From contig CAXXDW010000009.1 in NCBI GenBank assembly GCA_963665575.2, positions 62,001 to 126,000 on the forward strand: a stretch of DNA of 64,000 nucleotides, written 5' to 3'. Below, piece after piece: positions 49,207 to 57,939 of this stretch; position 1 is the stretch's first letter, and each line of letters begins with the position of its first letter. Both the position numbers and the translations under genes were made by a program. A model generated the notes under the pieces. The model searched no databases. It was given only the letters and a program-made list of their open reading frames with translations, and was not told the origin of the DNA. This stretch comes from Rariloculus sp963665575. Lineage in GTDB: Bacteria > Pseudomonadota > Gammaproteobacteria > Steroidobacterales > Rariloculaceae.

Positions 49207-49485
49207 GTGATCAAGTCGTTTCGGCATCGCGGCCTCAAGGAACTATATGAGCAAGGGCACTCCGCGCGGGTCGCGCAGGGAAACGTGGCGAAACTCCTGC
49301 GTATCCTGACGGCCTTGGACCGTAGCAGCAGCCCGATCGGAATGAATCTCCCCGGCTTTCGGCTCCATCCGCTCAAAGGCCGCATACAGGGGCATCATGC
49401 CGTTACTGTCTCAGCCAACTGGCGGGTGACCTTTCGGTTCGAGGACGGACACGCAATGGATGTCGACTATCTGGATTACCACTAG
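49207..49485 (+). CDS. HigB-type toxin of the RelE superfamily
   Basis: Small toxin of 92 residues from the GTG at 49207 (MIKSFRHRGLKELYEQG); a TTG two codons upstream is also possible. The C-terminal HHAVTVSANWRVTFRFEDG with the arginine, and DVDYLDYH, are typical of this mRNA-interferase group. The gene order toxin-then-antitoxin is typical for higBA. The antitoxin gene begins 11 bp later. Confidence 0.88.
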   Translation: MIKSFRHRGLKELYEQGHSARVAQGNVAKLLRILTALDRSSSPIGMNLPGFRLHPLKGRIQGHHAVTVSANWRVTFRFEDGHAMDVDYLDYH

Positions 49486-49496
49486 GAGATCCTGAC

Positions 49497-49784
49497 ATGG
49501 CTATGAAAGACCCGGTACATCCCGGGGCCATCGTGCGAGAAGATTGCTTGAAGCCATTGAGCCTGTCCGTTTCGGAAGGTGCAAGGCGGCTCGGTGTCGG
49601 GCGTCAGACTCTCTCCCATCTGGTCAATGAGAAGGCGTCCGTTTCCATCGAGATGGCATACCGGCTGTCAAAGGCATTCGGCTCTACACCGGAAACGTGG
49701 CTTGGCATGCAGTTGGCCTTTGACCTTGCCCAGTCTCGCGACCTGGAACACAAGATCAAGGTCGAACGCATCGTCGCCGCATAA
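49497..49784 (+). CDS. HigA-type helix-turn-helix antitoxin
   Basis: Antitoxin of 95 residues with an Xre-type helix-turn-helix: VSEGARRLGVGRQTLSHLVN. The N-terminal DPVHPGAIVREDCL is the usual HigA opening. The start has an AGGAG site eight bases ahead. It neutralises HigB and represses the operon. Confidence 0.88.
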   Translation: MAMKDPVHPGAIVREDCLKPLSLSVSEGARRLGVGRQTLSHLVNEKASVSIEMAYRLSKAFGSTPETWLGMQLAFDLAQSRDLEHKIKVERIVAA

Positions 49785-50147
49785 GGAACTTTCGTTCTGG
49801 ACACCTCGTCCAGAACACAGCGCGGGACGGCAGCGTAACGCACACTCACCCGGCCGTCAGGACATCCCCGCGAGACGATCGCGATACGGTGAGCCCGGAG
49901 GATGCGCATCCGCGAATGACCGCAACTACGCACTCGCCGCATAAAACCGGTAGGGTGCCGTTGGCTGTTGAACCAATTCCGCTCTTCGGGACCCTCGGAC
50001 AACAAGAGAGCTTCAAGCTGTCGCGCGCACCTGCCCAACGTTCCGGTTCATCGCGACAAGCAAACCGCTTACTTCGAGCATCTAAACAATATCCAATGGG
50101 TCCAGGCGCACGCATGAGCCCCCTTTGGATCGCGGGAGGAGTAGCGT
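49785..50147. other. 363-bp gap after higA: hairpin and tmRNA relic
   Basis: A 9-bp perfect hairpin (GTTCTGGAC/GTCCAGAAC at 49794-49816, 5-nt loop) follows higA and may end its transcript. Further on, 49911-49962 is a remnant of a tmRNA. The last part leads to the ECF sigma gene, whose start has a strong GGGAGGAG site. No protein-coding gene was found. Confidence 0.55.
49911..49962 (+). pseudogene. Relic of a second tmRNA gene (tag region)
   Basis: Reads GCG..TAA as ANDRNYALAA, against ANDDNYALAA in the intact ssrA. An identical 18-nt run (CAACTACGCACTCGCCGC) and a 15-nt run (CCGGTAGGGTGCCGT) match ssrA at the right spacing. The tRNA-like ends are not found, so this is a decayed or partial copy, not a working tmRNA. 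Confidence 0.7.
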
Positions 50148-50753
50148 ATGCAGCGCCCTACGGCATCACTGCGCAAAGCCGGGACGGTGGTTTCCGGCTC
50201 CGAACCGGAGCCTGATGCGATTGACGGAAAAAGCGTATTGCATTGTGTAAGTGCCGCTCAGCGCGGTGATGTTGATGCTTTTGAGCGACTCTATCGGCAT
50301 TTCGCGGGATTTGTTTACGGCCTCTGCCTGCGAATGCTCGCATCGCCTGCGGACGCGGAAGACTGCGTCCAGCAGACCTTCACGAAAGCCTGGACTCAAC
50401 TGAATCGGTTCGAAGGACGTAGTGAGTTCGGGACCTGGCTCCACCGAATAGCCGTCAATGAGGCGCTGATGGCGGAAAGACGAAGTCGACGATTCGAGCT
50501 TGTCGAAGTACGAGACGAAATGGCCGTAGAGACCGGCTGTCCCGCTGCCGCGATCGATATCGAACAAGCCGTCGCCGATCTACCCGTGCGGCGGCGCCAC
50601 GTTTTCGTACTCAAGGCCGTTTACGGCTACAGTCACGACGAGATCGCCGGCCTTCTGGACATTTCTTCCGGGACTTCCAGAGCGCAGTTTCACCAGGCAC
50701 GTCAGACACTGATGAACGTGCTGGGTCAGGAGAAGCAACATGAGCGACGATAG
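50148..50753 (+). CDS. ECF-type RNA polymerase sigma factor
   Basis: The protein has 201 residues. Sigma region 2 is DVDAFERLYRHFAGFVYGL to AEDCVQQTFTKAWTQLNRF. Region 4 is LPVRRRHVFVLKAVYGYSHDE, then IAGLLDISSGTSRAQFHQAR. A strong GGAGG site precedes the ATG. The next gene overlaps it by 14 bp and encodes a one-helix membrane protein that may be its anti-sigma factor. The signal it answers is unknown. Confidence 0.92.
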   Translation: MQRPTASLRKAGTVVSGSEPEPDAIDGKSVLHCVSAAQRGDVDAFERLYRHFAGFVYGLCLRMLASPADAEDCVQQTFTKAWTQLNRFEGRSEFGTWLHRIAVNEALMAERRSRRFELVEVRDEMAVETGCPAAAIDIEQAVADLPVRRRHVFVLKAVYGYSHDEIAGLLDISSGTSRAQFHQARQTLMNVLGQEKQHERR

Positions 50754-51258
50754 AGATCCACGTGCCGGGATGCTGGACGAGCGCATTGCCGATATGAAGC
50801 GCGAATTGATGCCCGATAGAGACCTTTGGCCGGAAATAGCCTCGCGCCTTGAGCCTCGGGATAGAGACGCTAAAGCCTTGCCGCGAGCCTGGCTGCCCCG
50901 TGGTTGGGCCTCGATCGGTGTAGCGGTCGCCGCGGGCTACCTGATTGCAATCTGGTTTCCGTTGATATCGATAACCGAGCGCAACGGACAAGAGACTGCG
51001 CCCAACCCGCTTCGAGGAGCGCTGATGGAGAACGTCGAACAGGCCCTCGATCAACTCCCGGTAAACACTCGCGCCGTCATTGATACCGATTTGGCTGGAT
51101 TCGAGCGCGATTGGCTTCGGATCGAAGAAGCCCTGGAGGCGGAGCCTGACAACCCCTTGCTTAATGAGCTGCTGATGTCTGCTCAGGAACGGGCGAGGTC
51201 GGTTCAGCAGCAGCTTGATCGACTTGGGAACAATCCAGTCAATGCGGTGCAGATATGA
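50740..51258 (+). CDS. Single-pass membrane protein, possible anti-sigma factor
   Basis: The protein has 172 residues. An N-terminal cytoplasmic part (1-54, with MPDRDLWPEIASRLEPRD) is followed by one membrane helix (about 57-77) and a helical C-terminal domain rich in Glu and Leu. Overlaps with both neighbours (14 bp and 4 bp) show tight coupling. No zinc HxxxCxxC anti-sigma motif is seen, so the regulatory role rests on position and topology. Confidence 0.6.
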   Translation: MSDDRDPRAGMLDERIADMKRELMPDRDLWPEIASRLEPRDRDAKALPRAWLPRGWASIGVAVAAGYLIAIWFPLISITERNGQETAPNPLRGALMENVEQALDQLPVNTRAVIDTDLAGFERDWLRIEEALEAEPDNPLLNELLMSAQERARSVQQQLDRLGNNPVNAVQI

Positions 51259-52226
51259 AACCTGTTGATGCAGTTCTCGGAGCATCGATTGCCGCGCTCT
51301 TGTTCACCGGACACGCAAACAGCCAAACAGCCGAGCGCACAATCATCGATGTACAAACGTTCAGGCACGTCATCCCGGCCCCCTCTACAGGACAGGTCTC
51401 CGTCTCCATGGCGGTGGGCGAATTCATCGTCCGGGGATGGGACCGGGACGAAGTTGAGGTCTCGGGAGAACTCGGCGAAGACGCGATACGCGTCGAGTTG
51501 TCTCATGACGAAGGACAGACACTGATCAATGTCATCCCCATTCCCGCGGGCTCCGAACCCGTATTCCCTCCCAGCGAAACGGACATCTTTGTCAGCATGC
51601 CGCGGCAAAGCAGTCTGACATTCTCCGCGACCGACGCCGAGGCGCAGATCGCCGGCATCCATGGCAGCCAGGCACTAAGTACCATCAGCGGCGATGTCGA
51701 AACGGAGGTCTGGTCAGGACCCGTTACAGCGGAGTCCGCAAGCGGAGACCTGTCGATCTCCAATCGTTCCGGACTCGCCAGGACTGCCGACGAGTCGATG
51801 CCCGATCCTGACGAATCCGTGATTGCCGTACTCACCAGCCTGAGCGGCGATATCGAAGCTCGTGGCCCGTTCGATCAAGTGACCGCTTCGACCGTAAGCG
51901 GCGACATCGAAATCGACGTCGTTGACGTTTCAGTGCTCTACCTCGATACGAGCAACGGCGACATCGAGGTTCGGGCCACCTTCAGCGCAGGTGCCGAAGT
52001 GAATGCAGAGACCATCAATGGCGACGTGGAACTCCAGGTCAGCGAAGCAGGCAACCTGACGCTGAACCTGGAGTCGTTCAGCGGCCGCCTAGAGAACTGC
52101 TTCGATTATGAAGATCTGCCGTTGAGTTCCGGCTCGGGACACAAGTTGCACGTTGAAGGCCCGGACGATGCGCCGAGCGTACGCGTTCGGACGCTGAATG
52201 GCGATATCGAATTCTGCTCCTCGTAG
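51255..52226 (+). CDS. Exported DUF4097-like beta-helical protein
   Basis: The protein has 323 residues with a signal peptide (1-23). The mature part repeats strands of the type STISGDVETEVWSGPVTAES, TLSGDIEAR, VSGDIEIDV, SNGDIEVRA and INGDVELQV, the pattern of DUF4097 / putative adhesin beta-helices. Such genes often follow ECF sigma and anti-sigma genes. Its first codon overlaps the upstream stop by 4 bp. Function unknown. Confidence 0.8.
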   Translation: MKPVDAVLGASIAALLFTGHANSQTAERTIIDVQTFRHVIPAPSTGQVSVSMAVGEFIVRGWDRDEVEVSGELGEDAIRVELSHDEGQTLINVIPIPAGSEPVFPPSETDIFVSMPRQSSLTFSATDAEAQIAGIHGSQALSTISGDVETEVWSGPVTAESASGDLSISNRSGLARTADESMPDPDESVIAVLTSLSGDIEARGPFDQVTASTVSGDIEIDVVDVSVLYLDTSNGDIEVRATFSAGAEVNAETINGDVELQVSEAGNLTLNLESFSGRLENCFDYEDLPLSSGSGHKLHVEGPDDAPSVRVRTLNGDIEFCSS

Positions 52227-52274
52227 CTTTACTCGTACAAGCGCATCAAGCAACGCGATCTACGGATTGATGGA

Positions 52275-54491
52275 ATGTCCATGGTGAACGATCGGAAATT
52301 TCGCCCGCTGCATACGGGCCGCGCTCCTTATGGAGTCGCCCTGCTGTTGTTTTCCTTGCACCTCGGCCCGGCGCTCGGACAGGAAACCCCGCCCCCCAGC
52401 GACACGGCCGAAGCCGACAAGGTGCTAAGAGTAGCTCCGACCGAGACTGCTCCGGTGATAGACGGCGTTCTGGACGACTCGGTCTGGACGCAGGCTCCGG
52501 TAATCCACGATCTGCACCAGTTCGATCCCGTCGACCACGGCGAACCGACGGAGCGCACCGAAGTCTACGTACTCTACGATGACGAGAACCTTTACGTTGC
52601 GGCCCGCATGTTCGACAGCGAACCGGATGAGATACGCGCGCGACAGATGGTGCAGGGTCAGCCGATGTGGTTCGACGACTCGTTCGCCATCCTGCTCGAC
52701 CCGTTCAACAACAAGCGCACCGGTTACAGCTTCCAGGTCAATCCGGTCGGAAACCGGCGTGACGGGATCTTCGAGACGCCTACCGAGCAGAACCAGGACT
52801 GGGAAGGTATCTGGCATGCCGAAGCCCGGATCAACGATGAAGGCTGGGCGGCTGAATTCTCCATTCCCTTCAAGACGCTGAACTTCGACCCGAACAATGC
52901 CGACTGGGGATTCACGGTGGAACGCAGCATTGCGCGAAAGCGAGAGGATATCGCCTGGGTTTCGTTCAACCGCGACGTCAATCCTGGCGCGACGGGCGTA
53001 ATTACGGGTCTGGCAGGGCTCCAGCAGGGCGTGGGCCTGGACATCGTGCCGTCGATAGTGACCAGTCAGTCCAGGGACTTCAAGGCGAATGACTCGAGCT
53101 CTCAGACAGATCCGTCTCTCGACGTGTTCTACAACTTCACGCCGTCGTTGACGGGGGTGTTGACGCTGAACACGGACTTCTCCGCAACCGAGGTCGACGA
53201 TCGTCAGATCAACCTCACTCGCTTCTCGCTGTTTTTCCCGGAGAAGCGCGATTTCTTCCTGCAGGACGTTGACATCTTTTCCTTTGGCGGGCTCGAAAGA
53301 AACGGTATTCCGTTTCATTCGCGCCGCATCGGCTTGAGCGACAACGGCCAGCTCGTCGACCTGGAGGTTGGCGCGAAAGTCACGGGACGCGTCGGACGGT
53401 GGAACGTCGGCGTCCTGAACATTCAGCAGGAAGGGTTCGACGACGTGGCCGACAGCGACCTTTTCGTCGGTCGAGTTTCGGCGAACGTGCTGGAGGAGTC
53501 GAGCGTCGGTGTGATCCTGACCAACGGCGATCCTCATAGTGACCTGGATAACTCCCTGTTCGGCGCGGATTTCCGCTATCGAAATACCGATCTCCCGGGA
53601 GATCGGACACTGGAAGGCGAACTCTGGTTTCAGCAATCCGATACGGAAGGCGTCGACGGCGACGACTCCGCCTGGGGACTTCGTATAGCGTCACCGAACA
53701 CCGAAGGCGTTCTGGGCGTGTTGGCCTACGATAGCTTCTCCGAAAACTTCAACCCGGCACTGGGCTTCGTGAATCGATCCGGCATTGAAAGGACCGAGTT
53801 GCTGGTCGGATACACTTTCCGGCCCGACAATCATCGCTGGCTTCGATCGAACCGTTCGGGCATCAACTTCGAACGCTTCGACAGGATCTCGGGCGGTCTG
53901 GAAAGCAGCAGAATCTATCTTCAGCTACTGGAGGTGGAAACACACACCGGCGACGACCTGACCCTGTTCCTCTCTCGAGAGCGGGAAATCCTGCTGGAGC
54001 CCTTCGAGATCACCGACGGCGTCGTGATTCCTCCCGGCGACTACGAGTTCGACAGCGTTGGAGTCGAATTGGGTGGTGCTGAAGCACGGGCTCTTGCCCC
54101 GGAGTTGGAACTCGTCGTCGGCGATTTCTACGGCGGCGAAAAACTCTCTGCCACGGCCGGCCTCGAATGGCGCCCGAACGAGCACCTGTTCCTCGGTTTC
54201 GGCTACGAATACAACGACGTTGAGCTGTCTCACGGAGAGTTCGTCGCGAGGCTGATTCAGGTCGAGGCGAACTATGCTTTCGATGTCCGTTGGTCCTGGG
54301 TCAACCTGATCCAGTACGACAACGAATCACACTCGGCAGGAGTCAACAGTCGATTGCGGTGGAATCCGCGTGCGGGGCGCGATCTCTACGTCGTTCTGAA
54401 TCACGGCTTCGACGCGGAGCGCGCATTCTCCAGGTTGCGTTCCACCGACTCGCGGCTGTCGATAAAGTACACGCAAACGTTCCGGCTGTAG
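52275..54491 (+). CDS. Exported CBM9-like / DUF5916 outer-membrane protein
   Basis: The protein has 738 residues with a signal peptide (to about 36). An N-terminal carbohydrate-binding-family-9-like domain (about 50-230) holds APVIDGVLDDSVWTQAP and WFDDSFAILLDPFNNKRTGY. A long beta-strand-rich part typical of outer-membrane barrels follows (DFSATEVDDRQINLTRFSLF is the family motif). The protein ends QTFRL. It probably binds or passes a surface ligand. Located 48 bp after the DUF4097 gene, likely in the same regulon. Confidence 0.8.
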   Translation: MSMVNDRKFRPLHTGRAPYGVALLLFSLHLGPALGQETPPPSDTAEADKVLRVAPTETAPVIDGVLDDSVWTQAPVIHDLHQFDPVDHGEPTERTEVYVLYDDENLYVAARMFDSEPDEIRARQMVQGQPMWFDDSFAILLDPFNNKRTGYSFQVNPVGNRRDGIFETPTEQNQDWEGIWHAEARINDEGWAAEFSIPFKTLNFDPNNADWGFTVERSIARKREDIAWVSFNRDVNPGATGVITGLAGLQQGVGLDIVPSIVTSQSRDFKANDSSSQTDPSLDVFYNFTPSLTGVLTLNTDFSATEVDDRQINLTRFSLFFPEKRDFFLQDVDIFSFGGLERNGIPFHSRRIGLSDNGQLVDLEVGAKVTGRVGRWNVGVLNIQQEGFDDVADSDLFVGRVSANVLEESSVGVILTNGDPHSDLDNSLFGADFRYRNTDLPGDRTLEGELWFQQSDTEGVDGDDSAWGLRIASPNTEGVLGVLAYDSFSENFNPALGFVNRSGIERTELLVGYTFRPDNHRWLRSNRSGINFERFDRISGGLESSRIYLQLLEVETHTGDDLTLFLSREREILLEPFEITDGVVIPPGDYEFDSVGVELGGAEARALAPELELVVGDFYGGEKLSATAGLEWRPNEHLFLGFGYEYNDVELSHGEFVARLIQVEANYAFDVRWSWVNLIQYDNESHSAGVNSRLRWNPRAGRDLYVVLNHGFDAERAFSRLRSTDSRLSIKYTQTFRL

Positions 54492-54598
54492 GTGGGAGCC
54501 GTGCTGTTCGTCATCATCGGAAAGTTGACGAACATGAGCTTTAGTACCCTGTAACAGAAGTCTCCGGAACGCCCGCGCGATACTCGCCGTCCGATGCC

Positions 54599-55165
54599 TC
54601 AGCGCATGCCGAGCTTCCGGCTCTGCTCGAGCAGCTCCATCGTCTCATCGAGCCGCCGTTGCCGGGTCTCAGGCCGCTTGGCCGAGTTGATCCAGCCTGT
54701 GAACTGGGTGCGGTAGGACGGCGCGAGCGATTCGAAGAAGCTGGCCGCTTGCTCATTCGCGCGCAGGAACTCGGCGAGCTCCGGGGGAACGGAAAGGTCG
54801 ATCGTTGCAGCCGGCGCCTCCCAGGTCCCCGCCCGCTTCGCTTGCTGAATCGACTTGCGACCCGCATCCGTCATGAGCCCTGTTCCGATCATTTTCTCGG
54901 CACGCTTGCGGTTCGTCGCCGACCAGCGGCTCGTCTCGTTGCGCGGCGAAAACCGATGCGTGTACCGCTCATCGTCGATCGAGCGCCTTACGCCGTCGAT
55001 CCAGCCGAAGCACACGGCCTCCTCGACCGCATCGTTGTAGGTGACGGTGGGCTTGCCGGTATGCCGCTTGTAGAACACGAGCCAGACATCCTTGCGGGCG
55101 TCGTGGTTCGTTTCGAGCCATCGCCGCCACGCCCGGCGGCTTCGTGGAGTGAACCGCTTTTCCAT
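54599..55165 (-). CDS. YdeI/OmpD-associated family protein
   Basis: Cytoplasmic protein of 188 residues from the ATG at 55165 (AGGA site ahead). The family pattern is VWLVFYKRHTGKPTVTYNDA, EEAVCFGWIDGVRRSIDDER and YTHRFSPRNETSRWSATNRK. The C-terminal part has the bacteriocin-protection helical motif ending AKRPETRQRRLDETMELL. The exact function is unknown. Upstream codons in the same frame lack similarity. Confidence 0.85.
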   Translation of the reverse strand: MEKRFTPRSRRAWRRWLETNHDARKDVWLVFYKRHTGKPTVTYNDAVEEAVCFGWIDGVRRSIDDERYTHRFSPRNETSRWSATNRKRAEKMIGTGLMTDAGRKSIQQAKRAGTWEAPAATIDLSVPPELAEFLRANEQAASFFESLAPSYRTQFTGWINSAKRPETRQRRLDETMELLEQSRKLGMR

Positions 55166-55440
55166 AACCGTTCCTGGGATGGCGCGCCGCATGTCAGTGT
55201 ACCAGCGGGCAGATTCGACGAAACGTCCGGTCAGGACCGTCTTGAATGAGGCCGAAATCGACCGGCGAATCCGATGATCCTGGATACGCGCCTTGCAGTC
55301 GAACACCGCAAGTTCAGCGTCGTGCGCCGGACCCGGCCATCGGACCCGACCGCAGTTGGTCCGATGAGCGCACGCACGTTAGACTGAACCGCCTACCGCG
55401 GGCTAAAAGACAAGCACAACAACCCGCGTCAAACATTGGG

Positions 55441-56829
55441 GTGTCCGACTACGTGTCTACCAAGTCCGCTGCTCGCGCGATCGAGCTCAGCGAGCAACCT
55501 CCGGGTCCGCGAGGTCTGCCCTACTTCGGATGTCTGAACTCGCTGTTGCGCGACCCGATGCTGTTCTGGTCATCGGTCGCGAACAGGTACGGCGGCATCG
55601 CCCAGGTGCCGCTCAAGGGCCGGCAGGTCTTCCTGGTCTCGGACCCCGACCTGCTCTACGAGCTGCTCGTCACGAAGCGGCGCCGTTATCGCAAGAATGT
55701 CCGCTACCAGGCCGCGATCGATACCTTCGGCGAAGGCTTGCTGTTGTCGGAGGGCGAAAGCTGGAACAGACAGCGCCTCAACACCCAACCCGCGTTCAGG
55801 AACGACTACATCCGCTCGCAGGTTCCGGCGATGACGGCCATCACGACGAATTTTCTCGACGAGTGGGCGGGAGCGGCGTCCAGCGGGCACCTGACCCGGG
55901 ACGTCGAAGTCGACTTCCTGAAGTTGACGCAGACGCTCGCCGGGCACTACCTCCTGGGGCCGGGCTTTGCGGCGATTGACGAGCGATTCCACGCCGCCGC
56001 AATCGCGATCAAGAACAACTGGCCGATCCCTCCGCGCAGCGTGCTCGCGCTCTACAAACCCAAAGGCACAAAACGGCAAACTGAGTTCGATGCTGCGATT
56101 CGCGCTGCGGACGCCTGTATCTACGAGTATCTGGAGGCACAGAAGAAAACCGATTTCGAGGATGCCGGGGTCTTGAGCCTGCTCGTTCACAAGAGTCGCG
56201 AGCAAGGCGACGAGTACGACGCCAAGTCGCTGCGCGACCAGTTCATGAGCCTGTTCTTTGCCGGGCACGAGACATCGGCCATGTCGCTTGCATGGGCGCA
56301 CTACCTGCTCTGGCAGCACGGCGACGCGAGGACGAAGCTCAAGCAGGAGGTCGACTCCGTGCTCGGCACCGACGAAATCACCGGGGCCGATGTCGATCGC
56401 CTCAAGTTCACCGAGTGCGTACTCAACGAGACGCTGCGGATGTACTCACCGATCCACTCCATATCGAGGGTCGCGCTCGAGGACGATTCGCTCGGCGGTT
56501 ACACGATCCCCGCCGGCGCAATGATCTACATTTCGCTCTACGCAATTCACCGGCTGCCTGAGATCTGGCCGAATCCGGACGATTTCGATCCGGAGCGGTT
56601 CCTGCCGGAGCGTTCCGTCGGGCGGCCGCGCTTCGCTTTCATCCCGTTCGCCGCCGGACACCGCAATTGCATCGGCGCGTCCATGGCGGTGGTCGAACTC
56701 AAGCTCGTCATCGCGCTCATCGCGCAGCGTTTCGTTCTCGATCTCGCGCCCGGGCACAAGGTCCGCACGTCAGCCGAAACCACCATGCGGCCGCGCTACG
56801 GGATGCGGATGACGATACGCAATGTCTAG
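55441..56829 (+). CDS. Cytochrome P450 monooxygenase
   Basis: The protein has 462 residues from the GTG at 55441. The oxygen-binding I-helix is FFAGHETSAMSL (AGHETS at 274-279). ExxR is E330-R333 (ETLRMYSP). The haem loop is FAAGHRNCIGASMA with thiolate C410. The proline-rich PPGPRGLPYFG is near the start. The sequence style resembles bacterial CYP4-like hydroxylases of long-chain or terpenoid substrates; the substrate is not known. No ferredoxin or reductase lies beside it. A methyltransferase gene follows 53 bp on. Confidence 0.93.
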   Translation: MSDYVSTKSAARAIELSEQPPGPRGLPYFGCLNSLLRDPMLFWSSVANRYGGIAQVPLKGRQVFLVSDPDLLYELLVTKRRRYRKNVRYQAAIDTFGEGLLLSEGESWNRQRLNTQPAFRNDYIRSQVPAMTAITTNFLDEWAGAASSGHLTRDVEVDFLKLTQTLAGHYLLGPGFAAIDERFHAAAIAIKNNWPIPPRSVLALYKPKGTKRQTEFDAAIRAADACIYEYLEAQKKTDFEDAGVLSLLVHKSREQGDEYDAKSLRDQFMSLFFAGHETSAMSLAWAHYLLWQHGDARTKLKQEVDSVLGTDEITGADVDRLKFTECVLNETLRMYSPIHSISRVALEDDSLGGYTIPAGAMIYISLYAIHRLPEIWPNPDDFDPERFLPERSVGRPRFAFIPFAAGHRNCIGASMAVVELKLVIALIAQRFVLDLAPGHKVRTSAETTMRPRYGMRMTIRNV

Positions 56830-56882
56830 CAGTTTTCACCCCGGCGAGCGGAGCGCTGACGCACAGGGAAACGGGTTGTTCC

Positions 56883-57725
56883 ATGCAAACCCACGGCGAA
56901 GGCCCCGCCAAATGGGCCGGAACACTTCTGCGCCAGTTTCACCTGGACGCGGTGCTTTTCGACGGACTGCCTGACATGGCCAATGAATCCACGAGCAGCG
57001 GCGTTGCGGCCTACTACGACAAGGCGGCCGCCATGGTGCCGGAGTTCACCGTGCTCAACTACGGCTTCAGCTCGGATCCGGAGAACAGCCGCATACCGGC
57101 CGATCACGCCGAGTTCTATTGTCTGCGCCTCTACGAACACACCGTCCGCGACGTGGACCTGACCGGCAGAGACATGCTCGAGGTAAGTTGCGGACGCGGC
57201 GGCGGCGCCGGTTTCCTTTTTCGGAACTTCGCGCCGAGCAGCTACGTGGGTATCGACGTAAGCCGCGAAAACGTCCGCATGGCACGGCAGTACTTCGACG
57301 GGCCGGACTTTCGGGTCGGATCCGCGGAAACGCTCGACTTCGAGCCGGCGACGTTCGACGTCGTCATCAACATCGAAGCGTCCCACCTCTACGCGGACCG
57401 CGAGGCCTTCTTCGCCGAAGTGTTCCGAGTGCTCAGGCCCGGCGGCGACTTCTGCTACACCGACGGCTACTGGGCCAACGACAACTGCAGCGACGAGCTG
57501 CGTGCGGCGGGCTTCGTGCTCGAGGAGCGTCTGGAAATCACCGAAAACGTCATCCGCTCGCTCGAACGAGACAACGAACGCAAGGAAAAGCTCTTCGACG
57601 CGCTCGCCGACCCCGAACTCGTGAATGAGTACAAGGACTGGGGCGGGATCGTCGGCTTTCGCGCCTGGCGGCGCTTCGTCGAGCGCGAGACGCTGTACTT
57701 CTCGCACCGCCTCAGACGACCCTGA
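56883..57725 (+). CDS. Class I SAM-dependent methyltransferase
   Basis: The protein has 280 residues from the ATG at 56883. The SAM-binding loop is DMLEVSCGRGGGAGFLFRNF (about 98-117), followed by YVGIDVSREN, SAETLDFEPATFDVVINIEA and VFRVLRPGGDF. The GCGRGGG type resembles fatty-acid and phthiotriolone O-methyltransferases. Its closeness to the P450 suggests it methylates the hydroxyl made there, which is inference. A second ATG at 56976 is a possible start. Confidence 0.85.
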   Translation: MQTHGEGPAKWAGTLLRQFHLDAVLFDGLPDMANESTSSGVAAYYDKAAAMVPEFTVLNYGFSSDPENSRIPADHAEFYCLRLYEHTVRDVDLTGRDMLEVSCGRGGGAGFLFRNFAPSSYVGIDVSRENVRMARQYFDGPDFRVGSAETLDFEPATFDVVINIEASHLYADREAFFAEVFRVLRPGGDFCYTDGYWANDNCSDELRAAGFVLEERLEITENVIRSLERDNERKEKLFDALADPELVNEYKDWGGIVGFRAWRRFVERETLYFSHRLRRP

Positions 57726-57939
57726 TACGCGGACCCTGGCAGCGGCAGCCGTCGCCGGGGAACCCTGGCGAACGATGTCAGTGCTGGCGTGAACGATCGC
57801 CCGGTCGCCAAGGATTGCACTGATCGCAAGTGGCGGCGAAGACGGCTCCAGCTATGGAACCAGACCGATTTCTGGTAGTTTCGTCGGGTCTCGCTTCGAT
57901 ACGGCGGGCTACACGTCAGGCATCCGGGGGGGGACGACG

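Noticed and set aside
46657..50147. Complete integrative element at ssrA
   Set aside because: No integrase, no duplicated 3' end of ssrA and no phage genes are visible, so only a remnant is claimed.
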